Source of the DNA: Dipteronia dyeriana
Taxonomy: Eukaryota > Streptophyta > Magnoliopsida > Sapindales > Sapindaceae
Assembly: GCA_032871835.1 (NCBI GenBank)
Contig: CM065295.1
Span: 84,003,819-84,067,818 of the forward strand
Reading direction: 5' to 3'
DNA: 64,000 nt
In this document: one piece after another, positions 9,809-22,100 of the stretch
Numbering within the stretch: the stretch's first letter is position 1
Layout of the letters: each line of letters begins with the position of its first letter
The notes under the pieces: generated by a model
What the model saw: only the letters and a program-made list of their open reading frames with translations
What the model was told of the DNA's origin: nothing
Databases searched by the model: none
Made by a program: the position numbers and the translations under genes

Positions 9809-12800
9809 ATGAAGACAATTCTCTCTTCAGAGACTATGGACATCCCTGATGGCGTTAAAATCAAAATTAACGCCAAAATCATCGAAGTGGAGGGACCCAG
9901 AGGCAAGCTCAGCCACAACTTCAAGCATCTCAACCTTGACTTCCATCTCATAACCGACGAGTCCACCGACGAGTCCACCGATCAAAATCGAGGCTTGGTT
10001 TGGCACCAGCAAGACCAGAGCCGCCATCAGAACCTGATCGGAATGATTTATATACCTATTTTAGGTCCCCGTTTTCTAGATTTTGTTATTGTTTTCGAGT
10101 ATACTTTGGTATTTTATATGTTTGTAAGTCTTGTGTAGGTACATGTTCCCTACAGAAAGTATTTGAGCTTAATTGATGAGTTTTAGAGGTTAGAAGAGTT
10201 GAAATTAGAATGACTTGTGCAGAACAATCAAATTTGGAAGGTCATATCTACCTCTTCCGATAGAAATAAGTTTCTCATAACCACTTTTCGGAAAGCCTCG
10301 GAAGTCTACTTTCCAATACAATTTACAGATCATGATTTCAAGGTTTCTGGAGAAAGTTATGTCTGTTTTGGTAACAGTGCGCAGATCTATGCGGTACACA
10401 ACCGCGTGAGACCAAGTTGCGTACCGCATTGTGTACCGTATTTCTGGGCAGAAAGCTCCAAAAAGTGACATGCGGTATGCTGTGTTGATGTGAACAGCAC
10501 ATCGAACCGCACTTCTGGGTAGAAATACGTTTGTCAGCCATTTTCAGAGGGGTATTCTTGTCTTTTCACCATAAAGTTTTGTCCTAACCTCCTTCACTAT
10601 AAATACCCCATTTTTCCCTCATTCTTCAGACAACTCTTCCCCTCTTTTCCTCTCTCACGCCTCTTCCCTTCTCTTCTCTTTTCCATTTTCTTCCATTTTC
10701 TTCCATTTTCTTTCATCTTTTGCTCTCTTGGAGGTTTTTCCTCCATGGGAGCTCACCATACACCTCCACCTCACCACTATACACTTCCCCCACCCATCTT
10801 AGAGTAGATTACATAAGAATTAGGAGCCACATTCGAGTTAGGAAGGCTATGAGCATCTTTGGAGGACTTGTCTTCAAGGGTTTGCTCTTATTTACTCATT
10901 TCTTTGTATTTCTTGTTGTCTTTGATGTGTAACACCAAATTTGGGAATTTATAAACCTTTCACAAGTGCTATATATGTATTTTTGTACTTAATTTCATTT
11001 GGGTTTTATTTTGCTCTTTGATATTTTTTTTTATGCTCTTAATATGATATGTATGTGTGTGAATTGTTAGAAATCAATATATGTTCATGATTGGGTTTAG
11101 GAGTAGTTGTAATTTAGAGTAGAAATTAGATACCCATAATTATTGATTGATTGATGGATGACTTGAAATCTCATGTATTGAGTAATTTGAGTAATAGGGA
11201 TTTTAACCCTAAAGAGTAGAAAATGTTTCAGTTCAGGCTTTTAGTTGCTAAATTGACATTGATTCATATCCTTGTTCTTAATGGGTCTTTGTATTAAGAT
11301 ACGATTATTCACCCACGTGACAGGATTGAGTGATGAATTGATTGTGGAAAAATTCTCTAATCAAGAGGATGAACCTTTAATCTAAATTGAATGTTCTTAA
11401 TGATATAACAATCACATTGTTGCATGTAGTTGTTAGGTAAACTTGTTTCCCATTTTTAGCCATCCTAGGAAGTTGATTAAACCGAATCTTTGACCTGGAA
11501 GTAAAGACCACCGACATTGTTCTTGTGCTTGTGTTGTTATATGGATGTTTTGAGTGCTTAAAGCCTTTGCTTAATTGATCACTTTGTAATTGATTCATGG
11601 TTAGATGCTATGTGTCGAGAGGAGACGCGTTTGACAATGCTTAGATAAACATTCACAATGCTTAGATAAATATTCACAATGCTTGAATAGAAAGTGCTAA
11701 AACCAGTAAGCTAGCGTATAGGGGAACGTGCTTAATGGGTTCATATATATTGTCCAGATTGCTCGAGAGAGAATTCGGGTATATATGAATACTATCTCTG
11801 AGACATCGAAAGATATTAGAGATTAATTAAAGGGATACGAGCTTATGATATACTTGCACATTTGAGGATTAGGTGAGTCTAGAACGTAATTAGAAGGATT
11901 GTCACATTTGAGTCATTTCCATAGTGTAACCACATTTCATACATAACTCCATTCCAGCTATCATTGTATATATTAATTATATAAGTTATTTAGTTATATT
12001 ATTATTCACTTTTTCACACACGCAACACACGAGTCAGCTCGGAGTGTTGTAATAATAGCTAGAACTAGAGACGATCGGTGAATCTCACCTCCCTATGGAT
12101 CAATCCCTTGCTTGCCACTGTGCTAGTCTCTGTGACTTGTGCCCTTGCGAGGTCGAACTTAAATGTTCATAATTGACGACACTGCAACGACTTGTCCCGT
12201 CAGAACCGCCATAACCTTATCATTGGCGTCACCGGTGGCTACCACTACAGGATGAGATTCGTCTACGCTCACTTTCCCATTAACGCTGCCATCAGTAACG
12301 GCAACAAGTCCATCGAGATCCGTAACTTTCTCGGCGAAAAGAAGGTACTTTTTTGATTTGTTAGTATATAGTTTTTGTAGTTCTCTTTTCCATTTTAAGG
12401 TTTCGAAATCATTTGACAATTGACATGTACCGGTGGAATCATGATCTCTTTTTTTTTTATATATACTTGTTGAGCCCTAAACCTTATAAAATTAAGTGTG
12501 ATAGTGATTGGCTCTTATATTTTACATGATGAGGCATTGCATTTAGTTGCTGAGCTTAAGATTTGTGACTTCATATTTTACCTAACTGGTGCAAGATTAT
12601 GTTTATTTTTTTAATTAATGGTGTACAATGAATAGGATTCCAGGTTTTGCTGGTAATTAAATGATAAATTTATCTAGTAGGGCAGAGTACTATGTGAACT
12701 TCAATTCCTGTTTTGTTCGGTTGTAAATGCTTTTATAATTGTGCATTGTTATCCTTAATGATTTGTTTAGTTGTAAACGCATATTGTTATCCTTTATGTG

Positions 12801-13222
12801 CATTGTTAAACAATATCTAATTTTTTATGTTTGGTCGGTTGTCTGATTTGAACAGGTTAGGAAAGTGGATATGCTTGACGGTGTCTCCATTCTCCGTTCT
12901 GAAAAGGCTAAGGATGAGATCATACTCGATGGGAATGACGATGAACTTGTGTCTCGGTCAGCTGCTCTCATAAATCAGGTACCTCTTTATATATATATAT
13001 ATATATATATATGCGCGCGCATGCATGCGCACTTACTTATGCTTACATGAATGTCGTGTCTATATGTATTATTGTTTGTATACTTTGATCAATTTGCATT
13101 GACATTCTGACCGGTTACTATTTTGTTTTGAACAGAAATGCCATGTGAAGAACAAGGATATCAGGAAATTCCTTGACGGTATCGACGTTAGTGAGAAAGG
13201 GAAAATAGTCGAAGAGGAATGA
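9809..13222 (+). pseudogene. RPL9: 60S ribosomal protein L9 (uL6), disrupted
   Basis: The exons read as plant RPL9, a large-subunit ribosomal protein. Exon 1 (from 9809) begins [15 protein letters not shown] and continues after the inserted element to 12344 (ending FLGEKK). Exon 2 is 12856-12978 (starting VRKVDMLDG, ending ALINQ) and exon 3 is 13136-13222 (starting KCHVKNKD, ending VEEE and a stop). Introns are GT-AG, so this is a genomic copy and not a processed one. Lesions are a frameshift near 9983, where a duplicated GACGAGTCCACC replaces the usual GKK-like residues; a second frameshift after the RTA codons around 12210 (about 13 bases missing); and a 2.2 kb solo LTR at 10035-12202. The last two exons are intact. 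Almost certainly non-functional as RPL9. Confidence 0.9.
10035..12202 (+). mobile_element. solo LTR (Gypsy-like) in RPL9 exon 1
   Basis: 2168-bp insertion starting TGATCGGAATG and ending CCCGTCA, that is TG...CA, flanked by an exact 5-bp duplication GAACC (10030-10034 and 12203-12207). No coding domains are present and no second LTR exists, as expected for a solo LTR left by recombination. A likely LTR promoter with CTATAAATA lies near 10597. The orientation and the Gypsy assignment rest on general resemblance of the 3' end (TCCCTTGCTTGCCACTGTGC) to long plant Gypsy LTRs and are less certain than the borders. Confidence 0.85.
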
Positions 13223-14119
13223 TTGATTGATTAGCTATTAAATGTTATGGAAGTATGGGTTAAACTTTTTGTTCTTGCATTTACTGTTGAGTATGAGAAC
13301 TTTTTATTTGGTTGTTTGGAATTTTTGGATTAGAGAATTTTGAATTTCTTCTGTAATGTCGTCAAATGTTCCTAATTGCATTAGGATATGAATTTTATAG
13401 TTCTGCGTCAGCTGCTGTTTATTGTTATCTACCTTCTTAAAGAATATTGTGTGCAAAGGCAAGCTGGTTTTAAGATATATCCAATCTGTAGTATATATAC
13501 CTGATCGATGTTTGTGCGCCAGTTTGTTATCATACTTGAGAGAGAAGCTACAATGCATCTGATGCAAGAGAATTTTGAAATGGTGATTAGATTGGAATAA
13601 AGCTAACCCTAGGTGGTGTTGATGTCAACTGTCAATTTAATTGACTGAAATGTCCACAGCCTTGAGGTAGTGTATGGTTGTTCCTAGGCGGGGTTGTCAA
13701 CTTTAAATGTTTCCTATTAACCGAAATATTCCATAGAAGAATGGATTCTTAAAGCCATTCCTCAGTAATTGAATGAATATAATGTCTTTGATCAATGGCA
13801 TTCAATTTTATGTGATTTGTGAAAACCAGTTTTTCAAACACTACCTAAAACATTATTTCATCTGGGAACTGAAAAAAGCAAAGTTGATCCAATTGTATTG
13901 TATGTTACAGTTAAGATGATGATGAATTCCACTAGCAATATAGCTTCTTCCTCGGAAGCAGTGTCATCCATCATATAATCATATTATTATAAAACTAGAA
14001 TACAAAGAAACTATAACAAGTGGCTGAGATTGATTTACCCTTGCTTTTTAAAACCATGCAGTGAAAAATGGTGAATGAAATCAAACACAAACACACAGAG
14101 ACACTAGCTTGAATCATCC
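13223..14119. other. intergenic, local imperfect duplication
   Basis: No gene seen. Around 13609-13735 two adjacent segments of about 60-70 bases resemble each other (CTAGGTGGTGTTGATGTCAA / CTAGGCGGGGTTGTCAA, followed by related text). RPL9 3' UTR sequence must occupy the first part. Confidence 0.5.
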
Positions 14120-14430
14120 ATGGAAAGTTGTAGTTGCGCTTCTTATGTGTTAATGGTGGTTGTTCAATTAGCTTATGTTGTATCCAATGTCATGATCAAA
14201 ATAGCCTGGAGAGAGGACTCAATCAACTTGTCTTTGTTGTTTATCGCCATTTGATTGCCTGTTTTCTGTTAGCTCCTTTAGCTTATGTCCGTGAAAGGTA
14301 AAAACCTCAACCTTTTCTTCTTGTTATACTCAGTCACTAATCTTGTTTACATAGCCTTGAGAAACTCAACAATCAACAATCCCTTCGCTCTCATTTTTAG
14401 TGACGATGAAGATTTTTACACTAGCGTCAC

Positions 14431-15555
14431 ATTTTTTTTTTAATAACGAAAGATTTATTCATCGGCTGGGAGGCCGGAAAGGAACAAAACCTTCACACGA
14501 AAGAGGCCTAACAAAAAGCCAGCAAACATCACACAAGCAAAAGAAAAGTGCAAAGCCAACACAAAAACAAAAAACAGAGCAAAACAAACAATACATGAAA
14601 CCCAAACAGACGCAGTCATATGTCCCTCCACTCCGGTCTATCTTCCATCATATTGGATCCTATTTTGGCAAGACTATCAGTAAAAGAATTTGTGTGTCTT
14701 GGATTGTAGACCACAATAATCCCACCTAAGAACTTCAAAAAACCTCTAATGTCGTAGATAAGCTCAACATGTTTGAGTCTACCATACACATCCATGTTGT
14801 TAACCTAAGAAACCGCAACCTTGGAATCACTAATGATGACAATGTCTCTCCCAATCAAGGCAGGTTTGGAAACACACAGCCGAAGAGCTCTATGAATAGC
14901 CAAAATTTCCGTTGTATTAGAGTCTTCAATCCCTGCGTGAGCTGAAAAGAGGCATAAAACTCTGACATTTTCGTTACGAAGGACACCTCCGATGCCAGCC
15001 AGCCCAGGCTTGCCTCTAGAAGACCTATCGATATTGAATTTAAGACCATTAACACAAGGACGGAACGAAACCTGTTTAGGACAAACCGTACGCTTTCTTC
15101 TATCAACACACACATCACTGATGTTTAACAAAATAGAAGTAATAGCTTCCTGAGAACCATGACCATGGTGTTTAAACCACCAGCCCAACCTAAATTTGAC
15201 CAAATCCGAAGCATAGACGATAGAGACTTCATTTTCTTTAAAAGCACATAAATTCCTTGATTCCCAAACGGTCCACACCACAGCGTAAAACAAAGAGCTC
15301 CAGGCCATCAACGAGTTCTGTTTCGGACACATGCCTCTCCAACACTCCCACCAATTGATCAGCTTTTTGTTTGGAATAGAACACACATCCCACCAACTCA
15401 AACCCTCCAACCAGAGATTTCAAGACCAGTCACAGTGTAAGAAGAGATGGTCGATTGTCTCGTCGCACTTCCCACACATAGGACAACACAGACTAGAACC
15501 TAAATCCATCCCGAAACGAGCCAAAACATCATTCACCAACACTCGCCCTTCACCA
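14431..15555 (-). mobile_element. 5'-truncated L1-type LINE
   Basis: 1125-bp non-LTR retrotransposon fragment on the minus strand. Its A-tail appears as T(10) at 14432. It is flanked by a 13-bp target duplication ACACTAGCGTCAC (14418-14430) / ACACTCGCGTCAC (15556-15568) with one mismatch. Only the end of ORF2 is left, as usual for 5'-truncated LINEs. It sits in exon 2 of the WAT1-related pseudogene. Confidence 0.93.
14700..15480 (-). pseudogene. LINE ORF2 C-terminus: zf-RVT and RNase H
   Basis: Order of pieces: a zinc-binding reverse-transcriptase-associated motif (CPMCGKCDET...DHLFLHC, about 15470-15410), a linker, then an RVT_3 RNase H domain. In the RNase H the acidic triad is visible as FNID, TTEILA and ISDSK. 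The frame is interrupted by TAG just after ISDSKVAVS (14806-14808), and the downstream part (ending SFTDSLAKIG) is still readable. There is also a stop between the zinc motif and the 201-codon frame. Not functional. Confidence 0.85.
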
Positions 15556-16754
15556 ACACTCGCGTCACTTGGAATTACTATCCATCTTAATGTGTATTAC
15601 GCCAGTTTAGCCTACACTTCTCCAACTGTTGCAAGTGTTTTGAGTAATTTTATTCCCGCTTTGACATTTCTCATGGCCTTCTTGCTCGGGTATTTGCTCC
15701 TTTTTTAAACATTTATGTCAAAACTATCTATTTCCACATAATTCTTCTTACTTGTTATCATTTGATTTACACTAATTTAGGATGGAGAAAGTGAAAATTG
15801 CAAGTACCAGAGGTCGAGCAAAAGTGATTGGTACCATTATTTGCATCGTGGGGTCACTGGTTCTTACCTTCTGAAAGGGACACTACTTGTTCAAAAGCTT
15901 TGTGGAGAGGCATCTCATTAACATGTATGTCACAAAAGAAGCTTCTGTTGGTAAGTTGAACCATGCTAAGGAAAACTGGATCAAAGGTTCAGCTCTTATT
16001 CTCACCAGTCACATTGCTTGGAGTGGGTGGCTAATCCTCCAGGTGATTGAACATTTTGTTTCTGAATTATGATGATTCTCATTTACAAGATGTATTAAGA
16101 GATTTATTCTAATGTTTTGTCATGGGCTATTGCCTTCCAAGTCTACCCTGCTCGATTATCACTCAACGCTTTGATTTGCCTCTTCGCCTCATTGCAATCT
16201 TCTGTGCTTGCCTTGTTCTTTGCAAGTGATCCTAATTTATGGAAGCTGGAGTGAAATGTGCAGCTCTTAACCATCATCTATTGTGTAAGTGTTTCAATTC
16301 ACTCGCTCATTATGTCGTTTAACATTTGAATTGAAACTAATTCAAAGTTGTTGATTCAGTTCTTAGGGAGTTGTACTGTCAGCATTAGTGTACTACCTAC
16401 AAACATGGTGTATCAGCAAAAAGGGACCGGTTTTTGCAGTAATGATTACTCCACTCCTTGTTGTCATTGTGGAAATTTTCTCGGTATTTGCTTTCGCAGA
16501 GCGAATTCACTTGGGCAGGTGAGCTCTCTATCAAATGCAGTTAAAATTGTTTCTTCTAAGAAAACAGATCACAACTCTCCCTTGCTTGGTGTTTGTATTT
16601 GTCGATTTCCAGCTTCGTGGGTGCAATTCTTATCGCGGCGGGATTTTACTGTGTACTTTGGGGTAAAAAGATGGACAGTCATGTGAATGAACATCCGGAG
16701 GATAAAAAAGAGTCTGTAAATGACAAAATTGTTGAGATTTCCTGTGAGAAGTGA

Positions 16755-17179
16755 GAGGAATAAAATATGTAATGAATGTGAAACTAGACAACTGGTTTAA
16801 CAAGCTTGATCAATACTATTTACATAAACAACATGAGATGTCTGAGTCTGACAAACAAGGACTTACCTTACTAGGTACCCCATGCACATAAACACAAACT
16901 GATAGGTTTTTTCTGATTTATCTATCAATCATTATAACCATTTTTCATCGGTTAACAAACTAGTTGAGGAAGATTAGATCTTCTAAAATCCTTAATTTAT
17001 AAAAACAGAATAATAATAAGAGATTCACTGCATGAAAGCAAAACATGTATAGGCTATATTGCCGAGTCTTTATTTATAAAACTGGCTTAATCACAAAATG
17101 GTTTGAAAGTATGATTTGTGCTCCCATATATGAATAACAAAATCACAATACATATAAAATACTGTTGTCATCCATATTA
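16755..17179. other. intergenic between WAT1 and CAD pseudogenes
   Basis: AT-rich sequence with no gene or repeat recognised. The two flanking pseudogenes converge here, so it holds both former 3' regions. Confidence 0.5.
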
Positions 17180-18563
17180 TCATTTCAAGGAATTTTCTAT
17201 ATCGATCACGAATCGATACTTCACATCCCTCTTAATTAGCCTCTCAAGAGCTTCATTCGCGTATTGAATTGGAACTATTTCTATAACTGGGTGTATCTTC
17301 TTAGCAGCACAGAAGTTCCAACATTTCTTGGGTCTCCTTCGTACCACCAGTAAAACTACCAGCAATAATTTTAGCACTTGCCAAAACATCAATTAGACTT
17401 GATTACACTAGCAGAATCTTGATGAATAAGCTACAGTTACTGGTTCGAAAATTGGAAATTGGAAATTACATATGTATATATATATAAATTGCAATAAACA
17501 CAAGTCAAAATTATGACAAAGTAAATATATCAATATTGAGACTTGCAGGACTAAATTTGACTACTTGGGAACCCCACTAAGAAGTAGACTCCAGCCACTT
17601 TCAAGAGTGACAAGTATGGGTCAAACGGGTGATCACCATATGCGGAGTCAACTATGAAGTCAAGTGATTTAGCCAAGATCTGCATATAAAACACCATTTC
17701 AGAAAAACACAAATCCCCATTACTATAACTATAGTTTCTAAGAAGCTTAATATGTTGTTACCTTCATTTGATCTGGGTCAGATGAGAGGACAAATTTGTC
17801 TGCACCAAGCTGATTCAGGGCCTCCTCTTTCTTGGAATTGCTTGTACTGATAACTGTTACGTTCAATCCAAAAGCCTTCCCAAATTTCACTGCCATGTGA
17901 CCAAGACCACCAAGCCCAATCACTCCAAGAGACTTACCAGGTTGGTTCATCTTGTGCCGTATCATTGGACTGTAAACAGTGATTCCAGCACAAAGCAACG
18001 GTGTTGCTGAAGCCAACAGATAGTTGTTTGGTATCATAAAGCAGTACCTGTTGATCCAAAATTTGGAACATGATTAATATCTTAATCTGTGGTAAATATT
18101 GGCTAAAATTTCGTATGTACAATGAAGATTAGTACAGTCTCATTAACTCTATCAGCAATAACACAATTTATAATATACCGTCAAATTGTTGCATTCTAGG
18201 CATCAAATCTCAATTTGCTCTAGCAAAGAGAGAAGAGTCCAAGTTACATTAAATCAAAATGTCAGATTTTCGGTATCCTTTGATACCTACAACATTTGTA
18301 TGAGGACTTCTATTGAACTTTAACTAGGTAATGACAATTGTGTCCTCTGTCTGATGGCATATGCTCACAGCTATCTGGTCACAAAGTTGTGGCAATACTG
18401 CCCAAGAATTCTACTGTCAATTGCATCTCTTACACAATAATGCAACCAAGAGACTTTCAAATGTTTAGCGAGGTTCATTGGATTGGGATTTTAATAAACA
18501 ATTTTGGGTGCAAGGATTTTATGGATATGTAAGACCATTAGGAATATTAGGATTGTTATGATT

Positions 18564-19111
18564 TGTTAGAGATAACGGTAACAACAATATTAGTCAACAA
18601 TTATCTACAGGACTAATGCCCAAAACAGAGCAACAAACTAAGCAAGATACGTGCAAGTTAAAATCCAAATAGTATCAGCTCAGCTCAAGTCAGTAATATA
18701 CTTAATCAAGCATTGAACTTCTTAATCATCATCAAGACCTTAATCATGGTTAAAAGACCATCCTTGATCATGGTTAAAAGACCATCTGGTGATAGGCTTC
18801 TAGAACCTTTGAAGATATGCTCCTGGTGGGAAATTCTGGTACAGCTGTAACAGAATTGCCAAGTGGTGTAACAGAATTGCCAAGTGGCATTCTTATCCAA
18901 AAACCTTATCTCTATAAATCTTTTCCCAATTGTAAGTTGTATATAAACCAGCCTGAGCTCAAAGAATCGTTTTAAGGAAAAATGTTAGAATTCAGAAAAT
19001 TTCTTCTTTCTTTTCTTGCTCTGTTTTAATTCATAAGTTCTGTTCATTGCTTTCTCTAAGAGTCATTTCACCAAATACTTTTCGTTTTCTATCAAAACAC
19101 GCTTCTTAACA
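18564..19111 (+). repeat. Copia-1 5' LTR
   Basis: Starts TGTTAGAGATAACGG and ends CTTCTTAACA. It contains a TATA-like GTATATAAAC near 18939 and two adjacent copies of GGTTAAAAGACCATC-type words near 18747-18790. The open frame seen antisense in this LTR is not a gene. Confidence 0.95.
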
Positions 19112-19123
19112 TGGTATCAGAGC
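19112..19123 (+). other. Copia-1 primer binding site
   Basis: TGGTATCAGAGC directly follows the LTR and is complementary to the 3' end of plant initiator tRNA-Met. Confidence 0.93.
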
Positions 19124-22100
19124 GTGAAGGACTAGCGTCCATGGCTTCATTTCCAAGATCTCAAACAGAGCACGAGGAAGAGGTTGAAGACACTGGTTTA
19201 CGATCAGGAGGTTTTACTTCACTAGCCGAATCAATGCATTTCAACATTCAAGCCAGACTTGATAATGATAATTACATTCAATGGAAAGCTCAGGTACTTT
19301 CAGTAATTAGAGCTTTTTAGTTAGAAGATTTTGTTCTAAATTCAAATTCTATTCCATCTAAATACATTGAAGTACAAATCTGATGGTGGAGAAAAACAAT
19401 TGATCATAAACAAAGGCTATAATGCTTGGCAAAGGTCCGATCAACTCCTTTTAAGTTGGCTTTTTTCGTCAATTAGTCAAAGTGTCATAGGCCAAGTCAC
19501 TGATTGCATGTATTTGTATGAAGTTTGGCACACTCTTGAGTTGTTATTCTCACAACAATCATTAGCTAAGATTCTCCAGCTCAAGCACCAATTGCAAAAT
19601 TGATCCTGTACAATTACTGAGTTTGTTCTTAAAGTAAAAACAATTGGTGATAGTTTGAAGGTAGCTAGTCAAGTTGTGAATGATAATGATCTCATTTTGA
19701 GCATTTCAAATGGTGTTGGTCATGAATATGATTCAGTTGTTACAGTCATTACTTCTCAAAGAAACTCAACATCTCTTCAAGAAGCTCAGTATTTGCTTCT
19801 AAAACATGAGCAAAGAATAGCTCAACTAAGTGCCAGTGATCAACTTAATGTATCAAATGCAAGTGCAAACTTTGTTACTGGATACATTCAGAATGATAAA
19901 AGAAACCAAAGAGGTGGATCAAGCAACAACAATGTAAATGGACGGCCTGGTAACAGAGGAAAAAATAGGGGCAGAGGTCGATGGAACAACAATAATAGGC
20001 CGGTTTGGCAAGTGTGTGGGAAAATTGGTCATGTTGCCTTGAATTGTTAACATTGGTTTGACAAAAATTTCCAAGGAAATTAGAGTGGTGAAGGTTATGT
20101 TCACCAGAATCAGATTCAGAATTCAAGTTCTCAACCTCTTTTCAACAACAATACACTAGTTTTAGCAAACAGCCCACACCAAGCCAATTTTCATCAATCC
20201 ACAGCTTATTATGCAACTCCCGAAACTGTGTGTGATTCAGCTTGGTACGCTGATAGCGGTGCCACCAATCATGTTACATCTGACTTGTCGAATTTTTCAT
20301 CATATTCAGATTATCAAGGAACAGACAAAGTTGCAATAGGTAATGGCCAACAACTCCAAATTTCTCACATCGGTAATACTCATATCTCTTCTCTTAGAAC
20401 AACTGTAAGAGTATTGAAATTAGAACATATGCTTTGTGTGCCTTCTATTGCAAAAAAATGGCTAAGTATATCAAATTTTACTTATGATAAAAATGCTTAT
20501 GCTGAATTTGATTGCATTTCGTGTGTTATAAAGGGCAAAACTACCAAGGAAATTCTTCTTCAAGGCAAGCTTGAAAATGGTTTTTACAAGCTGGATTTGA
20601 ATTGCAATACTCGATCAAAGGTGTTAAGAAACAAGTGTTGTAATGCCTTTTTCAGTTTCAAAGAATAATACTTTAAGCTCTTCATATAAATTTACGTTTG
20701 AAGCTGATAATTCTTGTAATAAAGCCCACTTGAATGAGAATGTGTGGCATTTAAAGCTTGGTCATCCAGCTCCATTGATATTGAGGAAAGTGCTAAAAAG
20801 CCTTCACTTGAAATATAATGACTCACAACTTTTGTTTTGTGATGCATGCAAAATGGGGAAATCTCATCAATTATCTTTTCAACATTCAAATTACAAAGCT
20901 TCTATGCCTATAGAGCTGGTTTTTACAGATGTTTGGGGACCCTCACCCATTCCGTCAATAGAAGGTTTTCGATGTTACGTAATTTTTATGGATTCCTATT
21001 ATAGATTCAGCTGGATGTATCCTCTAAAAATAAAGTCTGAGGTCCCAAATATGTTTCTAAAGTTCATGCAATTTGTTGAACTGCAATTCGGTTGTAAGCT
21101 GAAATGTCTACAAGAAGATTTAGGAACCGAGTACAAGTCATTGCTTCCTTTCTTAGAGAAATGTGGTATTCACTTCAGAACATCATGTGCATACACTCAC
21201 CAACAAAAGGGTGTGCCTGAAAGAAAGCATTGCCATGTGGTTGAGACCGGTCTTACTCTTCTTGCTCAAACAAAAATGCCTCTAAGTTTTTGGGTTGATG
21301 CTTTTCAAGCTAGTGTTCTCTTGATTAACAATCTTCCAACACCTGTTTTACAGCTAAAATCTCCTTATGAAATGTTATACAAAAGGTCACCAAATTACAA
21401 TCACTTTAAGGTATTTGGGTGTACAGCATTTCCCTATCTTAGGCCTTACTAGTACCATAACTTTAATTTTCACACATCTAAATGTGTGTTTATTGGATAT
21501 AGTCTAAATAAAAAAGATACAAGTGTCTTCATCCATCTGGTCGTGTTTACATATCAAGAAATGTTGTGTTTAATGAGTTTGAGCATCCTTATCAGATGCT
21601 TTTTCCTCTGCCGAGAGAAAATGTTTCTTCTCCTTGTCAGTCTATGACTTTGCCAACTTCGATTCTTCAAGCTGCACAACCCAGATCAGTTGAGTCTTCT
21701 CAAAAGCTAAATTCGGGTGTGTCATTAAACTCAGCTCCTATTTGCACTAGGTAGCCACAATTGAGCATATGTTCACCACTTGTCCCTTTTCATGTTAACT
21801 TAACAAATTCCTCACATAATAATTGTACTCAGACTACAAGCACTCATCCTATGATAACTAGGTTAAAATCAAGAGTCATATCTCATTGAGCTTTTGCATC
21901 TATGTGCACAAAAAGTGTTATCTTAGACAAGATTGTTGAACCTCAGACGGCTGCAGATGCTTTGACAATGGAAGATAGCTATGATGGAAGAATACTCAGC
22001 TTTAATAAGAAATCAAACTTGGACACTTGTACCTCTAACTGATTCTATAAATCTAGTAGGTTGCAAATGGGTTTTCACTTTTTCGGACTAAATACAAGCC

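Larger units (their letters stand above)
14120..16754 (+). pseudogene. WAT1-related (EamA/nodulin MtN21) transporter, disrupted
   Basis: Plant EamA-type multi-pass membrane transporter family; WAT1 itself exports auxin from the vacuole. Pieces in order: exon 1 from 14120 (MESCSCASYVLMVVVQLAYV, then GLNQLVFVVYRH in another frame); exon 2 around 14402-15691, interrupted by a LINE (LNVYYASLAYTSPTVASVLS); exon 3 at 15781-16042; exon 4 at about 16137-16284; exon 5 at 16367-16518 (FAERIHLG); exon 6 at 16613-16754 (SFVGAILIAAGFYCVLWGKK). Lesions are a 1-base deletion in exon 1 near 14212, TGA after SLVLTF in exon 3, TGA for Trp in exon 4, and the LINE. Removing the LINE and one target duplication restores an open frame through ASLGITIHLNVYY. 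Clearly a pseudogene. Confidence 0.9.

Noticed and set aside
9713..10138. Continuing the RPL9 frame to 10138 as a short intact protein
   Set aside because: The last 50 codons come from a frameshifted exon and then from the solo LTR, so this is not a native end.
18706..18900. Open frames antisense to the Copia-1 LTRs (also 23561-23755)
   Set aside because: The same frame appears in both LTRs and contains a direct repeat; it is LTR sequence, not a gene.
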